From positions 62,001 to 126,000 of the forward strand of contig NZ_RZOY02000014.1 in the NCBI RefSeq assembly GCF_004022705.2: a stretch of DNA of 64,000 nucleotides, in the 5' to 3' direction. Position 1 is the stretch's first letter, and every line of letters starts with the position of its first letter. The stretch comes from Mesorhizobium sp. M2D.F.Ca.ET.226.01.1.1 (GTDB lineage Bacteria > Pseudomonadota > Alphaproteobacteria > Rhizobiales > Rhizobiaceae). Both the position numbers and the translations under genes were made by a program. The notes beneath the pieces are model-generated. The model did no database searches. It was given only the letters and a program-made list of their open reading frames with translations, and had not been told where the DNA came from. Positions 1 through 7,769 of this stretch are shown piece after piece.

Positions 1-196
1 CGTGGAAATTCTGACCCGCGAGGTCTTCGGCTTGGAGGTAACAGGGTCCGGCTTCCATAGGATGCTGCGAGATCAGGTGGCGGCGGGTGGCGACTTCGAT
101 GAGATCGTCGAACACTTCGTCGGTCAACTTGGCCTCGAAGGCCAGGCGATCGTTCGAGGCCTTATCGCTGCACGCGACGCGAATGGCGATGACTGA
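1..196 (+). CDS. C-terminal tail of an unidentified protein (5' end outside window)
   Basis: The frame is open from the window edge to a TGA at 194-196, giving about 64 residues of acidic, helix-rich sequence ending in DANGDD. No family can be assigned from this tail alone. The stop overlaps the start of the HNH gene by one base (TGATG), so the two are almost certainly one translationally coupled operon. HNH proteins encoded this way often follow an AAA/SMC-type ATPase (as in Septu PtuA-PtuB). That makes an ATPase C-terminus a reasonable guess, but nothing in the visible residues proves it. Confidence 0.5.
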   Translation, partial: VEILTREVFGLEVTGSGFHRMLRDQVAAGGDFDEIVEHFVGQLGLEGQAIVRGLIAARDANGDD

Positions 197-1047
197 TGTG
201 GAAATTGCCAAAGCCCGAACAAACGGCCGAAGATGTGTTCACCACGACGATCAGCAAGGTGGCAAATGAGGACCTCAAACAGCGCCTTGTGAGCGTAACC
301 GCTGCAATCGTTGGCGCCTCGATCGAGTTCGATGACGCGGCCTCCAACAATGAGATCCACACCATTGCACCGAGTGCGAACATCGACGGTATTGTAACAG
401 TCAAGGAAATGTCGAGGGTCTACACTGGCAGATTGGCCGCGAAGGGGGCCCCTGGCCGGACCGTCTATGATGAACTAATGGCCGCTCCGAAGCACGGCCG
501 ATGCCCGCTCTGTGGCCAACACGTGGTCTCAACCCTCGATCACTATTTACCGAAAACTCAGTTTCCTGCGCTCGCGGTAGCCCCGTGGAACCTGATTCCG
601 GCCTGTCATGACTGTAACAAGGCCAAGTCGGATGTCCGGCCATTGACGGCGAGCGAAGAGACTATCCATCCCTACTATGACGATATCGAAGGCGAGCCCT
701 GGCTTGTCGCTGAAGTCGTCGAAGGTACGCCTGCGGCTCTGCGGTTCCTCGTTTCCCCACCAGCCGGCTGGAGCGAAATCTTGACCTCCCGGGTCCAGCG
801 CCAGTTTAAGATGCTCAATCTGGCGAGCCGATATGCGGCAAAGGCCGCACAGGAACTTACCGAACTAAGCGATCTGATGAACACAAACTATGCAGATGGC
901 GGCGCGGACGATGTGCGCTCACTTCTGCAGAGCACGGCGAACAGCTGTCGGCTGGTAAATGTGAATGGTTGGCGGACGGCCTCCTACCAGGCGTTGGCCG
1001 ACAGTGACTGGTATTGCCGAGGCGGCTTCGCGGCGGGTGTAGCATGA
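196..1047 (+). CDS. HNH endonuclease, probable phage-defence component
   Basis: This 283-residue protein carries an HNH nuclease core at about residues 100-135: CPLCGQ, then TLDHYLPK, then NLIPACHDCNKAKSD. These are the two CxxC zinc knuckles with the His and Asn of a beta-beta-alpha metal site. The layout matches the HNH partner of ATPase-nuclease defence pairs (PtuB-like). The N-terminal about 95 residues and C-terminal about 140 residues show no recognisable domain. The start is fixed by the TGATG overlap with the upstream gene, and the end overlaps the next start by ATGA (1044-1047), so three genes form one operon. DNA cleavage follows from the family; the defence role is inferred from architecture. 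Confidence 0.75.
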   Translation: MWKLPKPEQTAEDVFTTTISKVANEDLKQRLVSVTAAIVGASIEFDDAASNNEIHTIAPSANIDGIVTVKEMSRVYTGRLAAKGAPGRTVYDELMAAPKHGRCPLCGQHVVSTLDHYLPKTQFPALAVAPWNLIPACHDCNKAKSDVRPLTASEETIHPYYDDIEGEPWLVAEVVEGTPAALRFLVSPPAGWSEILTSRVQRQFKMLNLASRYAAKAAQELTELSDLMNTNYADGGADDVRSLLQSTANSCRLVNVNGWRTASYQALADSDWYCRGGFAAGVA

Positions 1048-2018
1048 GGAGGATTATAAACGGGGTCGTGTACGATACCGAAACCTCCGAGCGATTAGCC
1101 CGAGGCGACCACGGCGACGACAGGTCGGATGCCTCCTGGACGCTTTACCGGACACCAAGCGGCGTGTTCTTTGAGCTGCTGGCAGGTCATGATGGTGTGT
1201 TGGAGGGGTTCTTCCCCCTGACGGACCTGGAGGCGCGAAAGTTCCTAGAGCGCCATGCCAATGATCGGGTCGAGCAGTATTTCGGGCCCGCTCGCGAGGC
1301 GACGCGCTCGCTGTTTTCGCGCCGGACGATTATTGCGGCGGCTGACGTTCTGGAGAACCTGACGCAGGCTGAAATCAGTGCGCTGCTCACCGACTTTGGG
1401 CCCAGCGTTTACGAGAATATCGGAGGTGGTAGCGCAAAAGCACGGATGGTTGAACTGAAGCAGTTCATCGATAGAAATCCGAGACATCCCGTTGACGATG
1501 GACTACTTGAAAACGCGCTGGTTGAACGCGCGGCTGCGCGTCTTCCCGCCGTCAAGCCAGTATATGAATGGTCGAAGCCGACCGTTGAGAAGCCCGAGTT
1601 TCAAAGGCTCCGCTACGGACTGGAGCAAGACGGGTTCACAGTATCGGATGGCATTCTCCGGCGCAGCCTTCCCACGGACATTGGGCTCCCGCAAACCGAT
1701 TCCGAGTTGCTGTTGCTTCTAAAGCAGCATCGGTTTGAGGTGTCGCGTGGTCACCTTGTTCAGGCACGGGATGCTCACGCCCGGGGAAATTGGGCGTCCG
1801 CAAACGCTGCTGTCGAATTGTGTAAGTTCGTTTGTGCTTGGGGGCCAAACGGGAAGCGATGCATACCCAAACTGAAGCAACCGCTGTCCTGTGCCGGTTT
1901 TGCGTACGGCGTCCGCCACAGCCGGCCAAACGAAGTGCGCCTTGGGCGCCGCAAAGGCGCTGACGGAAATGATGTAGTCAAAAGAATGCATGCCGCGACA
2001 GCGACTACATTGTTGTAG
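1044..2018 (+). pseudogene. AbiJ-like abortive-infection protein, 3' end apparently replaced
   Basis: Translation starts at an ATGA overlap with the HNH gene. Residues 1-75 (VYDTETSERLARG..., then FFPLTDLEARKFLE) resemble a small accessory-protein family common in mobile regions. Residues about 115-250 look like the AbiJ type, including ALLTDFGPSVYENIGGG and FQRLRYGLEQDGFTV. The family block beginning DAHARGNWASANAAV normally continues for about 80-100 more residues. Here the sequence after about 1810 turns into unrelated, Cys/Arg-rich residues up to a TGA at 2018. I read this as a recombination junction that removed the real C-terminus. Confidence is moderate, because the family match is from memory rather than alignment. 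Confidence 0.5.
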
Positions 2019-2199
2019 CCTTTTCAACAGCGTAGGAATCCGACGGTATTTGGAACGGTATTATCGAACTCATTGATAGAAATTATATAATAAATTCAAT
2101 TCGTTGATGCTCCAGTTGATCATCGAGTGGGAGTGACCTGGAGTAGAAAAATGTTTCGGATAGGCTGGGATAAAGAAGAAGCGATAGTTCTCGTCCGTC

Positions 2200-2200
<1 letters not shown>
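1811..2200. other. Non-coding junction DNA with an AT-rich patch
   Basis: No credible gene is visible here. The left half follows the point where the AbiJ-like frame loses similarity. The patch at about 2040-2105 is unusually AT-rich (for example attatataataaattcaat) for this GC-rich genome, which suggests DNA of different origin. I saw no transposase reading frame and no clear terminal inverted repeats. Confidence 0.45.
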
Positions 2201-3093
<893 letters not shown>

Positions 3094-5643
3094 ATGCTGC
3101 GACGCTGCGCGCTGATTGCAGCCTTGATTCTCGTCGGCCTCACGACAGTGCAGGCGCGAGCCGATCGAAGGGTTGCGCTTGTCATCGGCAATTCCGAATA
3201 TCGCGAAATTCCGGCCCTCAAGAATCCTGACAAGGATGCCGAGGATGTGTCGAGCACATTTCGGCTGGCCGGGTTCGACGTGTTCGTCGCCAAGGATCTC
3301 ACCAAGGTTCAGTTCGAGAAGGAGTTCCGCAATTATCTCGCGGCGGCCGATGGGGCCGACCTGGCGGTCGTCTATTATTCGGGCCACGGCTTCCAGATCG
3401 GCGGCGAGAACTTCCTGATCCCGGTCGATGCCTCGCTCAAGGCCGCGGCCGATATCGAGGTCCAGGCGGTCAAGCTCGACGATGTGCTGCAGCAATTGCG
3501 CGCCAAATCGAAGATCCAGGTGATCATCCTCGATGCCTGCCGCAACAACCCGTTCCCGCGCAAAGACTATTGGCTGCGCGACCAGTTGATCGCGGCCGGC
3601 GGCACCGGCCTCGCCCAGGTGAAAAGCTCGCTGAACACGCTGATAGCTTTTGCCACCGAGCCCGGCTCGGTCGCCTATGACGGGTCCGGCGATCTCAGCC
3701 CGTTCTCATCCGCCTTCTCGCGCCGCGCGTTGGCGCCGAACCAGGAGATACGCGCGGTCATGGCGGCCGTCCGCCGCGACGTGGTCGAGGCGACCAAAGG
3801 CGCGCAGGTTCCGTGGGAGAATTCCTCGCTGATCGACGAGGTGGTGCTGATGCGCCGGGCCAGCCGGCCGGCGCTGCCGCCGGTGCTGGAGAAGGTCGTG
3901 CCGTCGGGCGTCGGGCCTGTCGCGCTCGACCTGCCGCAGCCGGTCGATGTCGACGGCGGCGCGGTCACCATCAGCATCGAAAGGCCGCCGGCGCTGGGAC
4001 GACTGATCCTGGACGGCAAGCCGGTCGCGACGGGCGAGCCGATCGAGGGCAAGGATCTGCCGCGGCTTCAGATGGACGTGCCGAAGAGCGCCGACGCCGA
4101 GGACCAGGTCGATATGCTGGCCTATGCCACGCATGACGAATGGGGCGGCGGATCGCAGGGCATCCTGGTGTTCAGGGTGAAGAGCGGCGACGGTGCCGTG
4201 GGCAAGCAGCTCGTGGCCTCGCTGGAGTCCGAGCAGAAGCAGGAGACGGTGGAGCGCGGCATCCACATCACCGGCGCCGCCGAGGCGATCGATAACCGCG
4301 ACGTGAACGTTCCCGTCGGTGTCGGGCCGGTTCCGCTGAAGCTGGATTTTCCGACGAAGGATCCGGCGGTCAGCCTGAAGCTCGCGAGCTATCCGGCGAC
4401 CGGGACGCTTTCGTTGCCGGACAGAACCTTGTCTCCCGATTCCAGCGTGATGGCCGCTGAGGTCGACCACTTGCGGTACGAACCCCAGATAGGCACCGTC
4501 AAACCGCTGATCGTCGGCTTCGAAATCCGGGCGGACAACACCTCGTCGAAGCCGGCGACGATGAAGCTGTCGCCAAGCGTCGATCCGTGCGACCAGGCTG
4601 CCGGCGAGCCGCTCGACCTACAAGGTGTCGTGCCCGGCCTGTTGCCCAACGAGATCGGCGCCAGCGCGGTGGATTCCTGCGAAGCGGCAGTGAAAGCCTA
4701 TCCCGATGTCGCCCGCTTCCACTACGAACTCGGGCGCGCGCTGCTCGCCGCCGGCAAGGTCGACGAGGCGAAGAAAGCCATCAAGGAGGCTGCCGACAAA
4801 GGGCATGTCCGCGCCGTGTTCGAGCTTGGCTACCTCAACGCAACGGGCACGGGTATGCCCGCCAACCGCAAGCAGGCCAATACTTTCTATGCGGCCGCGT
4901 CCGACAAGGGCGACCCTTATGGCATGACCTCATGGGGCCGCGCCTTGTTCAACGGCTACGGTGTAGACCGCGATACCGGCAAGGGGCTTGATCTGCTGCT
5001 CAAGGCGGCGGCGATGGGCCATACCTATGCGATGAACGATCTTGCGGCGATCTTCACCGAGGGCCGCAACGGCGTGCCCGCCGATCCAGCGCGCGCCGTG
5101 GCCTTCCTCAAGGCTGGCGTCGAGCGGCAGGACATGTATTCGATGAACCTGCTCGGCCGCAATTATCTCGCCGGCACGGGAGTCGACAAGGACCCCAAGG
5201 CTGCACTCTCGCTCTTCCAGAAATCCATGGATCTCGGTCAGCCTTACGCTCCTGGCAGCCTCGCGCGCATGTACAGGGACGGTGTCGGCGTGGGCCAGAA
5301 TCTGCCCGAAGCACAAAGGCTGTTCGAGGTGGCGACTGACCGAGGCGACCAGTCTTCTGCCTATGATCGCGCGGCTCTGGAGATGCAAAAGGGCGATAAA
5401 GCCGACCAGGCCGTGGCTGTGCGCTATCTTGCTTTCGCGGCGGCACTCGATCTTCGCAACGAAATTCCGGATGCAAGGGCTACCCTTGGGAAATTCGGAG
5501 TCAAGGCCAAGACAGCGGCCCTGAAACAGATGCGTGAGGAACTCAAATCGAAGATTTCGGCAGCCGGCTCGTTGGATGATCAACTGGTCAAGACGGCCAG
5601 GGCGATCTGGGAACAAGCCAATCCGCGCCGGGACTTGTTCTGA
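3094..5643 (+). CDS. Secreted caspase-like (peptidase C14) protein with Sel1 repeats
   Basis: This 849-residue protein starts with a signal peptide (residues about 1-23, ending VQARA). The caspase p20-like fold follows at about 24-255: RRVALVIGNSEY, then the catalytic dyad His98 (YYSGHG) and Cys149 (LDACRNNPF), so the peptidase site is intact. A central beta-rich region follows (about 280-520). Tandem Sel1/TPR-like repeats occupy about 545-800 (for example GHVRAVFELGYLNATGTGMP and YAMNDLAAIFTEGRNGVPAD). The likely location is the periplasm. Caspase-like proteins with Sel1 or SUMF modules are frequent in Rhizobiales. Its place at the edge of the T6SS locus suggests, but does not prove, a link. 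Sixteen bases separate it from the lipoprotein gene. Confidence 0.85.
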   Translation: MLRRCALIAALILVGLTTVQARADRRVALVIGNSEYREIPALKNPDKDAEDVSSTFRLAGFDVFVAKDLTKVQFEKEFRNYLAAADGADLAVVYYSGHGFQIGGENFLIPVDASLKAAADIEVQAVKLDDVLQQLRAKSKIQVIILDACRNNPFPRKDYWLRDQLIAAGGTGLAQVKSSLNTLIAFATEPGSVAYDGSGDLSPFSSAFSRRALAPNQEIRAVMAAVRRDVVEATKGAQVPWENSSLIDEVVLMRRASRPALPPVLEKVVPSGVGPVALDLPQPVDVDGGAVTISIERPPALGRLILDGKPVATGEPIEGKDLPRLQMDVPKSADAEDQVDMLAYATHDEWGGGSQGILVFRVKSGDGAVGKQLVASLESEQKQETVERGIHITGAAEAIDNRDVNVPVGVGPVPLKLDFPTKDPAVSLKLASYPATGTLSLPDRTLSPDSSVMAAEVDHLRYEPQIGTVKPLIVGFEIRADNTSSKPATMKLSPSVDPCDQAAGEPLDLQGVVPGLLPNEIGASAVDSCEAAVKAYPDVARFHYELGRALLAAGKVDEAKKAIKEAADKGHVRAVFELGYLNATGTGMPANRKQANTFYAAASDKGDPYGMTSWGRALFNGYGVDRDTGKGLDLLLKAAAMGHTYAMNDLAAIFTEGRNGVPADPARAVAFLKAGVERQDMYSMNLLGRNYLAGTGVDKDPKAALSLFQKSMDLGQPYAPGSLARMYRDGVGVGQNLPEAQRLFEVATDRGDQSSAYDRAALEMQKGDKADQAVAVRYLAFAAALDLRNEIPDARATLGKFGVKAKTAALKQMREELKSKISAAGSLDDQLVKTARAIWEQANPRRDLF

Positions 5644-5658
5644 TCAAGAGGAGACAAC

Positions 5659-5934
5659 GTGGTGGGCTGGGCATCAAAACAGGCGGTCATCGCAACATTC
5701 CTATCCCTCGCGATTGCTGGGTGTACGACCGTGGCGCCTAGAATCGAGCCGGCGCCGACCACGAAACATCGTGCGAAGGCCGTTCGAACGACGACCTCGC
5801 CGCGGGTGGTCAAGCAGAAGAAGGTGACTGCAAAGAAACTGATCAAACCGGTCAACAACGAAACCGCACCCGTCATTGCTCCTTTGGGCGGCAGCGGCGG
5901 CGGCGGCGGTGGCGGCGGCGGCGGCTGGGGATAA
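5659..5934 (+). CDS. Small lipoprotein with glycine-rich tail
   Basis: A GTG start (a second GTG follows at 5662) sits after a good ribosome site (AAGAGGAGA, 5646-5654). The 91-residue product has a signal peptide ending in a lipobox (AIAGC, Cys about 22). A Lys/Arg/Thr/Pro-rich linker follows, then a C-terminal Gly run (GGSGGGGGGGGGGWG). It is probably anchored in the outer membrane or periplasm, and its function is unknown. The GGC repeat at about 5886-5925 is prone to slippage, and a different frame continues past it into the CxxCH gene. Expression with the caspase-like gene is likely from spacing. Confidence 0.65.
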   Translation: MVGWASKQAVIATFLSLAIAGCTTVAPRIEPAPTTKHRAKAVRTTTSPRVVKQKKVTAKKLIKPVNNETAPVIAPLGGSGGGGGGGGGGWG

Positions 5935-5967
5935 GACCTCCACAACGCACGACGCTCCCTTCAATAT

Positions 5968-6343
5968 GCACTATTGGGCACCGCATTCACAGCCTGCCCT
6001 AGCCGCTCGCCAGACCGACGATCAGCTTGCGCTCAATGCGCTGCGCGAAAAATTCCGAAGCTGGCGACGGATGGGCCGATCTTTTTCGATCGCCCGGTCA
6101 AGTTCGGCGACGCGGCGATCGACGATCAAGGGGGAACCGCTTTTCAGCCCGGTCGAAGGGCTCTACAAGTCGGTCTGGCAAGGCAAGCACTGCGACGGCT
6201 GTCATCAGTGGAACGAGACGCGCCTGTGCGAGCAGGCGAAGAATTTCGCCGCCAACGACGTGTCCGTCCTGCGGCTGCAGCATCCGCTTGGCACCCGCTT
6301 CAAGGTCGCTTTGGCCAGATGGGCGCAAGGCGGTTGCCAATGA
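5968..6343 (+). CDS. CxxCH-containing protein, probably damaged by two homopolymer indels
   Basis: The frame from ATG 5968 opens with MHYWAPHSQPALAARQTDDQ and ends with a well-conserved-looking block: LYKSVWQGKHCDGCHQWNE, then LCEQAKNF and LGTRFKVALARWAQGGCQ. CDGCH is a potential covalent haem motif or metal site. Between about 6050 and 6135 the sensible protein sequence (LATDGPIFFDRPVKFGDAAI) lies in another frame. One extra A in the A5 run near 6050 and one fewer G in the G5 run near 6130 would restore a single continuous protein. Either two compensating sequencing errors or a partly scrambled gene explains this. No signal peptide is seen in the frame used. Confidence 0.45.
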
Positions 6344-6383
6344 GCGTGGATCAGGGCTTTCCGAGCCCTGTGTGGAGCAACGC

Positions 6384-6480
6384 CTAAAGCGCCTCGCGAT
6401 CTTTCACATTCGCTCCATGCGCTTTAGTTTTTGATTTTACGCATGTCTTTGTCCCGAAACCGCACTTTCGGGAGACATGC
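6384..6480. repeat. RIME-like palindromic intergenic repeat
   Basis: Two nested palindromes are visible. The first is CTAAAGCGC (6384-6392) pairing with GCGCTTTAG (6419-6427). The second is GCATGTC...CCCGAAA pairing with TTTCGGG...GACATGC (6441-6480). This matches the dispersed intergenic element known from Rhizobium and Mesorhizobium genomes. It lies between convergent genes and probably also acts as a transcript end. Confidence 0.75.
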
Positions 6481-7049
6481 TAATACGCGTCGACCGATTG
6501 TCGTTGCGCTTCCATCTCCACCATCTGGATGCCCATTTCGACGAAGGTCGAAAGCACGCCAAAGCGGTCCGCCGTCGAGACGCGGGCCAGCCCCGCCAGG
6601 ATACCGGCGTTGACGGCGTGGGCGGCGGGAAATCCGGTCGATATCATGTCGAATGCCGGGTCACGCCACGCCGCCGCCAACGCGATCCACGCGGCCGGCG
6701 TCGCCGGCGACGGATCGACAGCCTGGCCCAAGGCCGCGCGATGGCGGGGGTTGCCGGGCTCGCCGACCCAGTCGCTGACCAGCGCCAGCAATTCGAGGTC
6801 CCTGTCGACTAGGAGTTCCGAGAGATTGCTCAGGCATTCATGCCCCCACCAGACCGCGGCGCGTTCGGGCAGCAGATAGGCACAGAAGGTGACGGCTTCC
6901 TCCGGCACGCGTCCGGCAAGCAGGGCGCGGCAGAACTCGAGCGGTGCTTGATTGGCGGCAGTCGACTTCATGTCCCTGGCAATGGCGGGACAGGCAAGGA
7001 AGAGATCCCTTGCGCTTCTGTAACCGAGTTCATTGGCCATGGCTGCCAC
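6480..7049 (-). CDS. DUF6931-like T6SS-associated protein
   Basis: This is a 189-residue, mostly helical soluble protein with no signal peptide. Blocks include QAPLEFCRALLAGRVPEEAV, then AYLLPERAAVWWGHEC and AAWRDPAFDMISTGFPAAHA. The overall pattern resembles proteins annotated DUF6931 that occur in T6SS-linked gene neighbourhoods of Proteobacteria. The assignment is from memory and tentative. It is divergent from the OmpA gene at 7215 and convergent with the CxxCH gene. An alternative start is nine bases downstream (MANELGYR). Confidence 0.6.
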   Translation of the reverse strand: MAAMANELGYRSARDLFLACPAIARDMKSTAANQAPLEFCRALLAGRVPEEAVTFCAYLLPERAAVWWGHECLSNLSELLVDRDLELLALVSDWVGEPGNPRHRAALGQAVDPSPATPAAWIALAAAWRDPAFDMISTGFPAAHAVNAGILAGLARVSTADRFGVLSTFVEMGIQMVEMEAQRQSVDAY

Positions 7050-7214
7050 ACCCCGAGCACCGGCTGAACAGCACTCAAGCCTGCGGCCGGGCGCCGGTCA
7101 AGCGTTAGCTTTAGCAGGCTCCGGCATCCGGCAACGTGCGTTTGTTCACAGACAACCGCCTCGCGATTTGATATGGTTCGCGCCAGGAAAATCCGCTCAT
7201 AAGGAGTGACGGTC

Positions 7215-7751
7215 ATGCGGTGGGGCAGCTCAGCCTTGGCATTGGCGGCCGTGCTTTTTTCGACGCATGCGTTCGCCGATCCGCTTCAGAAATCCGAAGA
7301 CATCGTGAAATTTTTCGCTGGCCAGGCCAATCTTGGCGCGTCGCGCGGCATCTGCGTCGGCACCGCGGAAGAGTGCAAGAGCAAGGCTGATAAGAGTGGG
7401 TCGCCGCCCAAGGGCGCCGGCCTCGACATGATGATCAATTTCGCGCTGGATTCAGCACAGCTCGACCAGACCGCGCGCACGGAACTGGACGAGTTCGCCA
7501 AGGCGCTGAAGGACAACCGGTTGAGCACGTTCAGCTTCGTCGTCGAGGGTCATACCGACGCGACCGGCACGGACAGCTACAATCAGGGCCTGTCGCAGAG
7601 AAGGGCGCAATCGGTGGCAGCCTTCCTGACGGCGAACGGCGTCCAATCCACGCGGCTCGAGGCGATCGGCCTCGGCAAGTCGCACCCGCGCGTCGCCAAT
7701 CCCTACGATCCGGTCAACCGCCGGGTGGAAATGCGGATCAGGACGGAATAA
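7215..7751 (+). CDS. OmpA-family peptidoglycan-binding protein
   Basis: ATG 7215 is chosen because AAGGAG (7201-7206) is correctly spaced for it; a GTG at 7206 overlaps that site. The 178-residue product has a signal peptide (…STHAFA) and a C-terminal OmpA domain: INFALDSAQLDQTARTELDE, then VEGHTDATGTDSYNQGLSQR, then GLGKSHPRVAN and NRRVEMRI. The Asp and Arg that bind diaminopimelate are present. It should attach to peptidoglycan in the periplasm. It ends 18 bases before the convergent stop of the murein hydrolase gene. Confidence 0.85.
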   Translation: MRWGSSALALAAVLFSTHAFADPLQKSEDIVKFFAGQANLGASRGICVGTAEECKSKADKSGSPPKGAGLDMMINFALDSAQLDQTARTELDEFAKALKDNRLSTFSFVVEGHTDATGTDSYNQGLSQRRAQSVAAFLTANGVQSTRLEAIGLGKSHPRVANPYDPVNRRVEMRIRTE

Positions 7752-7769
7752 GCCGCCAGCGCGGGACAT

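Noticed and set aside
1719-2027. Minus-strand frame of about 100 codons that might be a transposase fragment
   Set aside because: No transposase motif or terminal inverted repeats could be recognised, so no insertion sequence is claimed.
5876-5960. Poly-alanine protein start overlapping the lipoprotein gene
   Set aside because: The Ala run comes from reading the GGC repeat in another frame; the lipoprotein frame with signal peptide and lipobox is the supported one.
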